Assembly: GCA_035458585.1 (NCBI GenBank)
Contig: DATHZN010000045.1
Coordinates: 1-64,000 of the forward strand
Length of the DNA stretch: 64,000 bases
Origin: Marinobacterium_E sp035458585
GTDB taxonomy: Bacteria; Pseudomonadota; Gammaproteobacteria; Pseudomonadales; Balneatricaceae
Direction: 5' to 3'
The translations under genes and the position numbers were made by a program. Positions 37,715 through 46,775 of this stretch are shown here, one piece after another. The notes below the pieces were generated by a model, which saw only the letters and a list, made by a program, of their open reading frames with translations, was not told the origin of the DNA and searched no databases. Position 1 is the stretch's first letter, and every line of letters starts with the position of its first letter.

Positions 37715-38698
37715 CTAAACTCCTAATACCTGTTCAGGGGTATCTGTCTGTTCCATAAAAGATTCTAACTGTTTGAGGTCAGGCATGGCCGGTGCACACC
37801 CTACTCTCGAGACCACCATGGCAGCGCACGCACTGCCATCAAGTAAGGCTTGTTGCAGGCTGTTACCGCGACAGAGACTCGCGAGTAATCCACCGAGGAA
37901 GGAGTCACCTGCACCCGTCGGTTTAAGCGGTGTTACCTGAAAGATGCCGGTATCAATGACTAATTCATTGGGACCAAAGGTGCGCGAACCCTTCTCACCC
38001 CGCTTGTAAATGGCATACTTGCCACGCGCAGAGAGCGCACGGGCATAGCTCTCGCCGTCCTCGTATTCACCCGCCATATGACCAAACTCATCATCATTCC
38101 CGACGATGACATCCAACTGATCGAGTGCTGCTTCGTACACCTGTTTCGCTGCACCAGCACTCTCCCAGGAGTAAGGACGGTAGTCGAGGTCCATCACACA
38201 GGGAATACCCGCCTCCCGTGCCTTTCGCAATGCCAGTAGAGTCGCGGACCGAGATGGTTCGAGTGTCAGACAGGTGCCCGTCACGATCAAACCGCAGTAG
38301 GCTGAATAATCAATGGACTCAACATCCCCCTGATCCATCTGAAAATCAGCCGCATTATTGCGATAGATAACCGACTGGTGATCCTCAACACGCGACTCAA
38401 CAACAGCGAGACTGGTACGACAATCACTGTTTATTTTGCGAACCTTGCTTGCGTCCACACCGTAATGACGCAGCTGATTGGTTACAAAGCGCCCTATTGC
38501 ATCATCAGATACGCAAGTCACTAGGGCGCAAGGCTTACCGAACTTACTCAGAGCAACTGCTATGTTGGCGCTTGAACCGCCCAACGCGGTAACAAATTGG
38601 GCGGCATCTTCAGTGCGCGCACCGACTGGGTCAGCATAAAGATCCATTCCGGCCCGCCCGACCACTAAAAAGGGCTTATCTGCAGCAAAAGCGAGCAT
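37715..38698 (-). CDS. iolC: 5-dehydro-2-deoxygluconokinase
   Basis: A PfkB-family sugar kinase (327 residues). The N-terminal GRAGMDLYADP substrate motif and C-terminal LKPTGAGDSFLGG motif, with the catalytic Asp, are intact. The protein ends after the kinase domain; the ~300-residue aldolase-like extension found on many proteobacterial IolC proteins is missing. Its ATG overlaps the iolD stop (TGATG). Confidence 0.94.
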   Translation of the reverse strand: MLAFAADKPFLVVGRAGMDLYADPVGARTEDAAQFVTALGGSSANIAVALSKFGKPCALVTCVSDDAIGRFVTNQLRHYGVDASKVRKINSDCRTSLAVVESRVEDHQSVIYRNNAADFQMDQGDVESIDYSAYCGLIVTGTCLTLEPSRSATLLALRKAREAGIPCVMDLDYRPYSWESAGAAKQVYEAALDQLDVIVGNDDEFGHMAGEYEDGESYARALSARGKYAIYKRGEKGSRTFGPNELVIDTGIFQVTPLKPTGAGDSFLGGLLASLCRGNSLQQALLDGSACAAMVVSRVGCAPAMPDLKQLESFMEQTDTPEQVLGV

Positions 38699-40572
38699 CA
38701 GACACCCCTACGCTGGCGATCGCGCCCGGACTCAGTTTCAGCGTGTGCGTCAAGCACCTGCTGACGATTGGACACGGCCGGCGTACCAACCTCCCACCAA
38801 GCGTGGCCCTCGTTGGTCCAACCCTCGTAGGGATCAACATCCATAACAATGACATAGGTCTCTTCAGACTCTTTGGCACGGGTAAACGCAGCCTGCATCT
38901 CCTGAGCATTTGCCACGCGTTCCGTTCGCGCACCCATACTCTGAGCATGCTGTTCGAAGTCGACATTCACCTGGCGAGTCGCCGTCGGTGTATCCTTGAA
39001 AAGGTTATTAAAGCTTGCGTTGCCCTTGCCGCTCTGGAGCTTGTTGATTACCGCAAAACCGCCGTTATCCAGAACTAGAATAATCAATTTCTTCTCGGTT
39101 ATAACCGCCGAGTGGATATCCGAATTCATCAACAGATAAGAGCCATCACCTACAAAAACAATCGTATCGTGATGTTTCTCAGATTCAGACTGGGCAATAC
39201 GCGCCCCCCAACCACCGGCTATTTCATAACCCATGCAGCTAAAGCCAAACTCCACGTCAACCGTGCTCTCCTGCAAGGTACGCCAGTTGGCTGTCACCTC
39301 AGCTGGCAGCCCCCCAGCGGCGGTAACCACGCGATCGCCGGGTTCACATAGGGCGTTGACTACACCGATCGCCTGAGCGTAGCGGCTTGGTCCTGATCGG
39401 ATATCAGTATTCGCCGCTCTTATCACAGCCCATGCCTCGCGCTCCGATGAGGCCATATCAAGCCACCCAGCTGGTGAGGTGTAGGTTCCTAGCAGACCAG
39501 AGAGGGCTGGGAGGGACTCCTTAGCGCCAGCAACCACTGCAATTCCCTGGTGTTTTAGCGCATCATGGCGAGCTGGATTTATCTTAATCAGCTCGCTACC
39601 CGCTCCGAACACTGTCCAAGAGCCGGTAGTAAAATCCTGCAGGCGTGTGCCAACGCATAGCACCACATCTGCTTTATCAGCCAATGCGTTAGCTGAGTCA
39701 GATCCGGTAACACCGAGAGGGCCACAGTTGAGCGGGTGATCCCACAACAGATTGGCGCGCCCTGCAATGGTCTCCACCACTGGAATTTGATGACGTTCCG
39801 CAAACTCTCGCAGCTCCGTAATAGCATCGCCATATTGGACACCGCCACCGGCTATAATTAGCGGCCTCTCTGCTTGTTTGAGCTTCGCGGCTGCAAGCTC
39901 GACCTCCACCGGATCGGGCTGCACTGAGCGTATGCGATGGAGCCGCGGTTCAAAGAAAGATTCCGGATACTCAAAGGTCCACCCCTGTACATCTTGCGGC
40001 AGCCCAATAAAGGCGGGGCCACAGTCAGCAGGATCCAACATAACGCCAATCGCCTGAGGCAACGACTGCAGAATTTGTGCGGGGTGGGTTATACGATCCC
40101 AGTAGCGGGTGACCGACTTAAAAGCATCGGTAACACCCAAAGCCGGGTTATTAAAGTGCTCTACCTGCTGCAGCACGGGATCAGGCAAGCGGGTGGCGAA
40201 GTTGTCGCCGCACAGCATCAGCATGGGTAATCGGTTCGCCATCGCTAGCGCAGATGATGTAATGAGATTCGCTGTACCGGGGCCGGCTGAAGCCGTACAA
40301 AACATAAAACGTCGGCGTAAGTGATACTTGGCGTAAGCAGCAGCGGCGAAGCCCATCGACTGCTCGTTCTGACCACGGTAAAGGGGCAGATCCTGCTGCA
40401 CTTCGTAAAGTGCTTCGCCAAGGCAAGTGACGTTGCCGTGACCGAAGATACCAAAACCGCCACCACAAAGCCGTACTCGTTCACCGTCAATCTCAATCCA
40501 CTGGTTCTGCAGATACTTAACAATCGCCTGGGCTGTTGTCAGGGTTAGCATTTTGCCCGCTTTTGTTTCCAT
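38698..40572 (-). CDS. iolD: THcHDO hydrolase (ring-opening enzyme)
   Basis: A thiamine-diphosphate enzyme (624 residues) that opens the ring of 3D-trihydroxycyclohexane-1,2-dione to 5-deoxyglucuronate. The ThDP/Mg signature GDGSYLLMNSDIHSAV is intact, and the N-terminal Pyr domain segment GFGIFGHGNV is typical of IolD. AGGAT lies 7 bases upstream of the ATG at 40572. It is the first gene of the minus-strand iol-transporter unit and faces the LacI-type operator at 40618-40635. Confidence 0.95.
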   Translation of the reverse strand: METKAGKMLTLTTAQAIVKYLQNQWIEIDGERVRLCGGGFGIFGHGNVTCLGEALYEVQQDLPLYRGQNEQSMGFAAAAYAKYHLRRRFMFCTASAGPGTANLITSSALAMANRLPMLMLCGDNFATRLPDPVLQQVEHFNNPALGVTDAFKSVTRYWDRITHPAQILQSLPQAIGVMLDPADCGPAFIGLPQDVQGWTFEYPESFFEPRLHRIRSVQPDPVEVELAAAKLKQAERPLIIAGGGVQYGDAITELREFAERHQIPVVETIAGRANLLWDHPLNCGPLGVTGSDSANALADKADVVLCVGTRLQDFTTGSWTVFGAGSELIKINPARHDALKHQGIAVVAGAKESLPALSGLLGTYTSPAGWLDMASSEREAWAVIRAANTDIRSGPSRYAQAIGVVNALCEPGDRVVTAAGGLPAEVTANWRTLQESTVDVEFGFSCMGYEIAGGWGARIAQSESEKHHDTIVFVGDGSYLLMNSDIHSAVITEKKLIILVLDNGGFAVINKLQSGKGNASFNNLFKDTPTATRQVNVDFEQHAQSMGARTERVANAQEMQAAFTRAKESEETYVIVMDVDPYEGWTNEGHAWWEVGTPAVSNRQQVLDAHAETESGRDRQRRGV

Positions 40573-40617
40573 ACTGGCATCCTGTTATTGATTATTGTTT
40601 GGGAAAAAGATACAACA

Positions 40618-40635
40618 TTTGCAACCGGTTGCAAA
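40618..40635. promoter_or_regulatory. LacI-family operator palindrome
   Basis: A perfect 18-base palindrome, TTTGCAACCGGTTGCAAA, centred on CG as LacI-family operators are. It lies between the divergent iolD and the first Gfo/Idh gene, 46 bases from the iolD ATG and 16 from the dehydrogenase ATG. The LacI regulator at 43792-44823 is the obvious candidate to bind it and repress both directions. Confidence 0.8.
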
Positions 40636-40650
40636 CCTAAGGATAAAAAG

Positions 40651-41736
40651 ATGAAAACAATCGCGCTTGGCGTCATCGGTGGTGGCTACATGGGTAAAGC
40701 GCATTCGGTAGCAGCGCACTCTGTAAGCGCCGTGATGGAACTGGATGCGCGCGTCACTCTCGGCGGCATCGCTGCCGGGTCAGCCCAGAGCGCCGCTCGA
40801 TACGCTTTGCAATATAAGGCAGAACGCTCTTTTTCGAGTGCTGCAGAGCTGATTAGATCCCCTGACATTGACGCGGTTATTATAGCCTCACCTCAGGATA
40901 CCCATCTCGAGTTTGTGCAGTTGTGCGCGAGCGCTGGAAAGCCGGTGATGTGTGAAAAACCGATGGGGCGTACTCTGTCTGAAGCACAAGCAATTGCGTC
41001 AGCCGCCAGCAATGTCACTAACCTGGTCGGCTACAACTATATCAACACACCTGCCAGCGCATACGCTCGTCAATTAATCTCCGACGGCGCGATTGGCGAT
41101 ATCACCTGGTTCCGCGGGGAGCACAACGAAGACTTTATGGTAGATGGCTCAGATAACTGGCGTCTATTTGGTGATGCCAACGGCACGCTTGGCGATCTGG
41201 CACCCCATGCCATCCAGTGCGCACTTGCTCTCTGCGGTCCAATCGATTCTCTGGTAGCCGATATCAAACGCCGGCCCGAGACGCGCCGCCAGAGTAGAGA
41301 AACTGAGTCGAACGACGACCAAATTCAGTTTATGTGCCAGTTTAGCAACGGCGCGAACGGCTTTATATCCTCCTCGCGGGTCGCGCACGGTCGCAAAATG
41401 GGTTACGCCTATGAGATACACGGTACTGAGGGGAGTATCCGTTTCGATCAGGAAGATCAGAACAGCCTCTGGCTCTATCTACGTGAGAGCGGCCCAAATG
41501 CAGGTTTCCGACGTATCCTCGCCGGACCTGAGCATGGGGATTACCGTTTCTTCTGCCAGGGGCCTGCACACGGCACCGGTTACCAGGACCAGATTATTAT
41601 TGAGCAAGCCAATTTTATTCGCGCCATTCTAGGTGATCAGCCGGCGTGGCCAAGCTTTCAAGACGGCGCTGAGGTCATGCGTGTCGTAGAGGCTATCCGA
41701 GATTCATACAAGCAGTCGGGCTGGATCAGCCTGTAA
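40651..41736 (+). CDS. Gfo/Idh/MocA dehydrogenase (inositol cluster, first)
   Basis: An NAD(P)-dependent oxidoreductase (361 residues). The Rossmann motif GVIGGGYMG is at the N-terminus, and the catalytic-lysine EKP motif is at MCEKPMGR. The second domain carries the GDLAPHAI segment that normally holds the catalytic Asp-x3-His. AAGGA lies 8 bases before the ATG at 40651; upstream frame is rejected. It is a candidate myo-inositol 2-dehydrogenase (IolG) or scyllo-inositol dehydrogenase. First gene of the plus-strand iol operon. Confidence 0.85.
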   Translation: MKTIALGVIGGGYMGKAHSVAAHSVSAVMELDARVTLGGIAAGSAQSAARYALQYKAERSFSSAAELIRSPDIDAVIIASPQDTHLEFVQLCASAGKPVMCEKPMGRTLSEAQAIASAASNVTNLVGYNYINTPASAYARQLISDGAIGDITWFRGEHNEDFMVDGSDNWRLFGDANGTLGDLAPHAIQCALALCGPIDSLVADIKRRPETRRQSRETESNDDQIQFMCQFSNGANGFISSSRVAHGRKMGYAYEIHGTEGSIRFDQEDQNSLWLYLRESGPNAGFRRILAGPEHGDYRFFCQGPAHGTGYQDQIIIEQANFIRAILGDQPAWPSFQDGAEVMRVVEAIRDSYKQSGWISL

Positions 41737-41752
41737 TTAGAGGAAAACTATA

Positions 41753-42643
41753 ATGACAATTCGAGTCGGTAACGCTCCCTGTTCTTGGGGAGTGGAATTT
41801 GCAGGCGATCCACGCAACCCAAGTTGGCAGACAGTATTGAGTGAATGTGCCGCTGCGGGTTATCAAGGTATCGAGCTGGGCCCAATAGGCTTCATGCCAG
41901 AGGATCCAGTAGAGCTGGCCGAGGCTTTGGCGCAGCACCAACTTGAGTTAACAGCCGGCGTGCTTTACCAACCCTTCCACGATGCCGCAAAATTTGACGA
42001 CCTGGTGGACAAAGCTCATCGTACAGCGCGCTCGCTGGTGGCACATGGCGCAAACCAGCTGGTCCTGATTGACTCTATATCAGAACGCCGAGCCCCCGCC
42101 GCTGGACGCCCGAGTGAAGCGGAACAGATGGACGGCCGCGAGTGGCAAGCTTTTGTTGAGCGTATTCGGACCGTCGCAAAAATTGGTACGCAAGAGTATG
42201 GCCTAACCGTCAGCATCCACAGCCACAGTGCAGGCTTTGTTGACTATCTACCCGAACTTGAGCGGCTCCTGACCGAAATTGACGCAGACCACCTGAAACT
42301 CTGTGTAGATACTGGGCATCAGACTTACGCCGGCTTCGATCCCGTTGACTTTATGCAGCGCCATTTCGACCGTCTGGCCTACGTTCACTTCAAGGATATT
42401 GATCCACGCGTAAAAGCCGATGTTATTCAGCACCGCACCGGCTTCTATGATGCATGCGGTTTGGGTATCTTCTGTAATCTGGGTAAGGGAGAGGTTAACT
42501 TTGACGCCGTTAAGCAGCTGCTAACCGACCGTGGTTACAACGGCTGGATCACGGTGGAGCAGGATTGTGACCCGACGCTCGATGTGTCGCCAATCATCGA
42601 CGCGCGCGCAAACCGTGAATTTCTCGCCAGCGTTGGCTTCTAA
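41753..42643 (+). CDS. iolE: 2-keto-myo-inositol dehydratase
   Basis: Dehydrates scyllo-inosose to the dione that IolD opens. It has 296 residues, the family's usual length, and an xylose-isomerase-like TIM barrel. The opening RVGNAPCSWGVEF is characteristic of IolE, with metal-binding segments HSHSAGFVD, CVDTGH and VHFKDID. It lies 16 bases after the first dehydrogenase. Confidence 0.94.
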   Translation: MTIRVGNAPCSWGVEFAGDPRNPSWQTVLSECAAAGYQGIELGPIGFMPEDPVELAEALAQHQLELTAGVLYQPFHDAAKFDDLVDKAHRTARSLVAHGANQLVLIDSISERRAPAAGRPSEAEQMDGREWQAFVERIRTVAKIGTQEYGLTVSIHSHSAGFVDYLPELERLLTEIDADHLKLCVDTGHQTYAGFDPVDFMQRHFDRLAYVHFKDIDPRVKADVIQHRTGFYDACGLGIFCNLGKGEVNFDAVKQLLTDRGYNGWITVEQDCDPTLDVSPIIDARANREFLASVGF

Positions 42644-42661
42644 GTTTGGAGTGTAAATAGA

Positions 42662-43795
42662 ATGAAACCGATTAATTGGGGATTGATAGGTGGTGGCCGT
42701 GGTAGCCAGATCGGTCCTGCACACCGCTTGGGCGCGCGTCTTGATGGTCTGTTTAACTTTACCGCAGCGGCGCTTGATCACCGCCCCGAAGAGGGCCGTG
42801 CCTACGGTATTGAGCTAGGTCTGGCGGCAGATCGAAGCTACGGTGACTGGCGTGAGATGCTAGAGGGCGAACGCAACCGTGAAGACCGCGTGGAACTGGT
42901 GACTATCGCCACGCCAAATGATACCCACTACGAGATCAGTAAAGCCTTTCTTGAGGCGGGGTTTCACGTACTTTGTGAAAAGCCGCTAACGATGAACGTC
43001 GAACAAGCTGAGGACCTAGTGCGAGTCGCTCAGGCAAGCGGCAAGATCTGTGCCGTCAATTACGGCTACTCCGGTTACTCCTTGGTGCGCCACATGCGTG
43101 CAATGGTAGCGCGTGGCGATATTGGTAAAGTCAGGATGGTTTTCGCTGAGTTCGCTCACGGTCACCATGCTGATGCTGCCGATGCTGACAACCCGCGTGT
43201 TCGCTGGCGCTACGATCCAACAAAAGTTGGCGTCTCTGCTCAGTTTGCTGACTGCGGCATTCACGCCATGCATATGGCTAGCTTTGTCACCAACCAGCGT
43301 GTGGAGCAACTCAGCGCCGACTGTGTCAGCCTGATCGCTAGCCGCGAGCTGGAAGATGATGCGATGGTCAACTTCAGGATGTCTGAGGGTACGGTGGGTC
43401 GATTGTGGACCTCATCCTGCGCGATAGGTCGCCAACATGGCTTGACGATTCAGGTGTTCGGTGAGACTGGTGGGCTGCGTTGGGCTCAGGAACAACCTAA
43501 CCAGCTCTACTACACCCCGGTGGGTGGCCGCACGCAAATTATCGAACGAGGCGAGGCTAACCTGTCGCCAGAGGCGGACCGGTCAACCCGCGTAACTGTC
43601 GGTCACGCAGAGGGAATGCCACTGGCGTTCGGCAACATTTACACTGAATTAGCACAGGCAATCATGATGATCAATCGAGGTGAGTCACCTGACTTGGGAC
43701 TCATTCCGCTTGTTGAAGCCGGTGCTGACTCCATCAAAGCGATAGCAGCCGTGGCCCGTTCAGGCGCTAGCAAAGGGAGCTGGGAGCAGGTCTAA
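42662..43795 (+). CDS. Gfo/Idh/MocA dehydrogenase (inositol cluster, second)
   Basis: A second oxidoreductase of the family (377 residues). The Rossmann motif is GLIGGGRGS and the EKP catalytic-lysine motif is CEKPLTMN; the catalytic ADCGIHAMHM segment carries Asp and His. It differs strongly from the one at 40651. The pair may split work between inositol isomers. It ends 4 bases inside the convergent LacI gene. Confidence 0.86.
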   Translation: MKPINWGLIGGGRGSQIGPAHRLGARLDGLFNFTAAALDHRPEEGRAYGIELGLAADRSYGDWREMLEGERNREDRVELVTIATPNDTHYEISKAFLEAGFHVLCEKPLTMNVEQAEDLVRVAQASGKICAVNYGYSGYSLVRHMRAMVARGDIGKVRMVFAEFAHGHHADAADADNPRVRWRYDPTKVGVSAQFADCGIHAMHMASFVTNQRVEQLSADCVSLIASRELEDDAMVNFRMSEGTVGRLWTSSCAIGRQHGLTIQVFGETGGLRWAQEQPNQLYYTPVGGRTQIIERGEANLSPEADRSTRVTVGHAEGMPLAFGNIYTELAQAIMMINRGESPDLGLIPLVEAGADSIKAIAAVARSGASKGSWEQV

Positions 43796-44823
43796 CCCCC
43801 TATTTCCAGATTCAACAATGGGAGGGTGTCGCGCTCAATCACCTGGCAAGGTAACAAGGTGACGCTCGGCTGAAACGACTCTGGCGCATTTAACTGCGCC
43901 AGCAGCCGTTTTACGGTCAGTTCCACGACACGCTCAATCGGCTGGCGGATCGTACTCAGACGGATATTTTCCCAGCCTGCCATCTGAATATCGTTAAAAC
44001 CCAGAATGCCAACATCTCTGGGAACACCGACACCGGCGCTCTGTAACGCACTGATAGCACCTATAGCGATCATGTCATCACCGCAGAGGTAACCCTGAGC
44101 CAGTCCAGCTTCCATCAGATCATGCATCGCCTGATTACCCGCTTCGAAGGTGTAACCACTGGCAAAATGGACCTGCACGCTGGCATTTGGTACGGCATTT
44201 ACCACACCAACAAATCCCGCTAAACGGTCTCGCGTAGAGGTTGCGGTTTGTGGCCCTCCGAGGAACCCAAGATGAGAATACCCAGATGCCAGCAAACGCT
44301 TCGCCGCCAGCGCGCCTGCGGCCTGATTATCGATACTGACGACATCGTAGTCACCCTCATGAGTGCGTCCGAAGGCATGCACGACGGGAAGACCCGCTGC
44401 AGCAAAAGCACTGGCAAATTCAACAGGTAGGGTGGAGGTAGCCACAACAACTGCATCAACCTGATACTGGAGAAGCAGATCCAGACTGCGCTGGGGATCC
44501 ACCTCATCAGTGAGGTTAATCAGCAGGGTGCGTAGTCCCTTAGCCTGAAACAATCGGGTGAAGGTGTCGAAAATCTCGAGGTAGGCAGGGTTTTTGAAGT
44601 TGTTCGCAACCAAGCCGACCAGACCGGTTTGCCCTGTTGTAAGGCTTCGTGCCAGGATATTGGGCCGATAACCCAGTTCTCGTGCCGCATTCTCAACACG
44701 TGCACGAGTTTCGGCGGACACCGATGCTCCGGGCGTAAATGTCCTGGACACCGCACTGCGGCTGACGCCCGCTAATTCTGCCACCTCGGCCAGGGTTATC
44801 CGGTTCTTAGCTGCTCTCGCCAC
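43792..44823 (-). CDS. LacI family regulator of inositol genes
   Basis: A 343-residue LacI/GalR protein. The N-terminal helix-turn-helix (ITLAEVAELAGVSRSAVSR, ~8-27) and hinge helix (RPNILARSL) are intact, followed by a periplasmic-binding-protein-like effector domain. It is convergent with the second dehydrogenase (4-base overlap). The operator at 40618-40635 is its likely target. The effector is probably an inositol-pathway intermediate (inferred). Confidence 0.9.
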   Translation of the reverse strand: MARAAKNRITLAEVAELAGVSRSAVSRTFTPGASVSAETRARVENAARELGYRPNILARSLTTGQTGLVGLVANNFKNPAYLEIFDTFTRLFQAKGLRTLLINLTDEVDPQRSLDLLLQYQVDAVVVATSTLPVEFASAFAAAGLPVVHAFGRTHEGDYDVVSIDNQAAGALAAKRLLASGYSHLGFLGGPQTATSTRDRLAGFVGVVNAVPNASVQVHFASGYTFEAGNQAMHDLMEAGLAQGYLCGDDMIAIGAISALQSAGVGVPRDVGILGFNDIQMAGWENIRLSTIRQPIERVVELTVKRLLAQLNAPESFQPSVTLLPCQVIERDTLPLLNLEIGG

Positions 44824-45171
44824 GCGTGTCGCGCCCTTTGATTCTTATTTCACAAGATTATCAAGTTATTGGAATGAGTACACCAATGAACCTTCGTTGA
44901 CCACTTCCAGATATCCGAAAACCGAGTTTACAGTTCTCATTTCTGCGGCAGTCTTCTGCCAAAAGGGGTGCATAAATTAACTCAGATTGCATACCCGAAG
45001 CCAAGAATAACCCAGGATCATGGCTGACCCGCATTAACAGAGTTAATGAAATTGACTCTAGGAGTTCAATACTTGCCTAAAACTCGAGTGTAAATGAGGG
45101 TAGAATATTGCGCATCTGACCGCAGCATCGGCCGCGGTATGTCTTTTTTCTACTCGATCTAGGGATTTCTC
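44824..45171. other. Intergenic region ahead of folD
   Basis: About 350 bases between the divergent LacI and folD genes. A GC-rich stem (ACCGC with GCGGT, near 45120-45138) followed by six Ts lies just before folD and could be a leader hairpin. I cannot assign it to a known riboswitch. No gene or tRNA is seen. Confidence 0.4.
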
Positions 45172-46017
45172 ATGTCAGCTCTTATTCTCGATGGCAGTGC
45201 CGTTGCTAAGAAAACCGAAGCCGAACTATCTGAACGTGTTACCGCACTCAAAGCGCGTAGTGGCGGTCAGGCTCCAGCTTTAGCGACCATTCTGGTGGGT
45301 GCTGATCCCGCCTCAGCCACCTATGTGCGGATGAAGGGCAACGCCTGTCAGCGCATCGGCATGGAGTCGATACGGGTTGAGATGCCTGAGACAACTACAA
45401 CCGAGGAACTGCTCGCTAAAATCCACGAACTCAATGCCAACCCAAACTGCCACGGTATTTTGTTGCAGCACCCTGTGCCCGCTCACATCGACGAACGTGC
45501 CTGCTTTGATGCCATCGCACTGGAAAAGGATGTTGATGGCGTGACCTGCCTCGGTTTTGGGCGTATGGCGATGCAAGAGGCAGCTTACGGCTCAGCCACA
45601 CCTCAGGGGATCATGCGACTTCTCGACGCTTACGATATTCCACTGTCCGGGAAGAATGCAGTGGTCGTTGGGCGAAGCCCCATACTGGGAAAACCGATGG
45701 CGATGATGCTACTCAACAAAGACGCCACCGTTACCATTTGCCACTCTCGTACAGAGAATCTCCCGCAGATTATTAAGGGTGCCGATATCCTAGTTGGTGC
45801 AGTCGGTCGGCCTGAATTTATCAAAGCAGAGTGGATCAAAGACGGTGCAGTGGTTGTCGATGCTGGATACCATCCCGGCGGTGTAGGCGATATTGAACTG
45901 GGCCCCCTGTATGACCGCGTCAGTGCGATCACACCGGTTCCCGGTGGCGTGGGCCCCATGACCATCAACACATTGATCTACCAGTGTGTCGCCTCAGGCG
46001 AGAAAAAGATCGGTTAG
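45172..46017 (+). CDS. folD: Methylene-THF dehydrogenase/cyclohydrolase
   Basis: A bifunctional enzyme (281 residues) that oxidises 5,10-methylene-THF and hydrolyses methenyl-THF to 10-formyl-THF. The catalytic Lys sits in ATYVRMKGNAC. VVVGRSPILGKPMAMML is the NADP-binding signature, and the C-terminal PVPGGVGPMT motif is intact. Single gene. With purU and glyA it covers the C1 steps downstream of sarcosine oxidase. Confidence 0.96.
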   Translation: MSALILDGSAVAKKTEAELSERVTALKARSGGQAPALATILVGADPASATYVRMKGNACQRIGMESIRVEMPETTTTEELLAKIHELNANPNCHGILLQHPVPAHIDERACFDAIALEKDVDGVTCLGFGRMAMQEAAYGSATPQGIMRLLDAYDIPLSGKNAVVVGRSPILGKPMAMMLLNKDATVTICHSRTENLPQIIKGADILVGAVGRPEFIKAEWIKDGAVVVDAGYHPGGVGDIELGPLYDRVSAITPVPGGVGPMTINTLIYQCVASGEKKIG

Positions 46018-46036
46018 TTCGAGATAATACCGAGCG

Positions 46037-46061
46037 AAGGGCGCCTCTGTGCGGGCGCCTT
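46037..46061 (+). terminator. Possible folD terminator
   Basis: A GC-rich stem with one bulge (AAGG-GCGCC with GGCGCCTT) 20 bases after the folD stop, without a clear T-run. Confidence 0.4.
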
Positions 46062-46133
46062 ACTCATCAATCCCTCAAGGCACAGACGTCAGGTTTAGCC
46101 TTGCAAGCGAAACCCTCGTCTCTAGAGTTGCAA

Positions 46134-46775
46134 TTACACCGTAAATAGCCACGGCTCTTGTTCACGTCTTTTTTGCTCGTATCGAGCAATCTGATCGAGT
46201 TTAGTCAACGTGATATCAATATCGTCATAGCCATTCTCGAGACGCAGTTTGTAATAGGGATCTATGCTGAAACTCAATGATTCACCATCACTCATGTTGA
46301 TAAGCTGTGAGGGGAGATCGACTAGAAGACTGAAGCCATCCACTGACAACGCACTGTGAATCAGCCTTTCAACCTTTTCAGGCTCCAGTGCAATGGGAAG
46401 AACACCATTTTTGAAACAGTTAGCGTAGAAAATTTCAGCAAAACTCGGCGCAATAACGACTCTGATACCGAAGTCTTCGAGCGCCCAAACCGCATGCTCT
46501 CGGCTTGAACCACAACCAAAATTATCCTGCGCCACCAGAATCTCGGCGCCCTGGTAGCGTTCCATATTGAGTGTAAATTCCGGATTAGGTATGCGCTGTT
46601 CCAACAGCATCCCGGGCTCTCCCTTATCAAGAAAGCGCCACTCATCAAACAGATACTTGCCAAACCCTGTTCGCTCAATCGATTTAATATACTGTTTAGG
46701 TATCAAGGCATCTGTATCGATATTTGACCGATCAACCGGTACCACTCTCGACTCAACTTGTTTAAATGGTCTCAT
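46134..46775 (-). CDS. leuD: Isopropylmalate isomerase small subunit family
   Basis: The small subunit (213 residues) of a LeuCD-type hydro-lyase. The swivel-domain signature NFGCGSSREHAVWAL is intact. LeuCD normally interconvert 2- and 3-isopropylmalate, and the same enzymes can hydrate citraconate. It overlaps leuC by 4 bases. Its position at the end of a TRAP/CoA-transferase operon, with no leuA or leuB, suggests a catabolic rather than leucine-making job. Confidence 0.9.
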   Translation of the reverse strand: MRPFKQVESRVVPVDRSNIDTDALIPKQYIKSIERTGFGKYLFDEWRFLDKGEPGMLLEQRIPNPEFTLNMERYQGAEILVAQDNFGCGSSREHAVWALEDFGIRVVIAPSFAEIFYANCFKNGVLPIALEPEKVERLIHSALSVDGFSLLVDLPSQLINMSDGESLSFSIDPYYKLRLENGYDDIDITLTKLDQIARYEQKRREQEPWLFTV

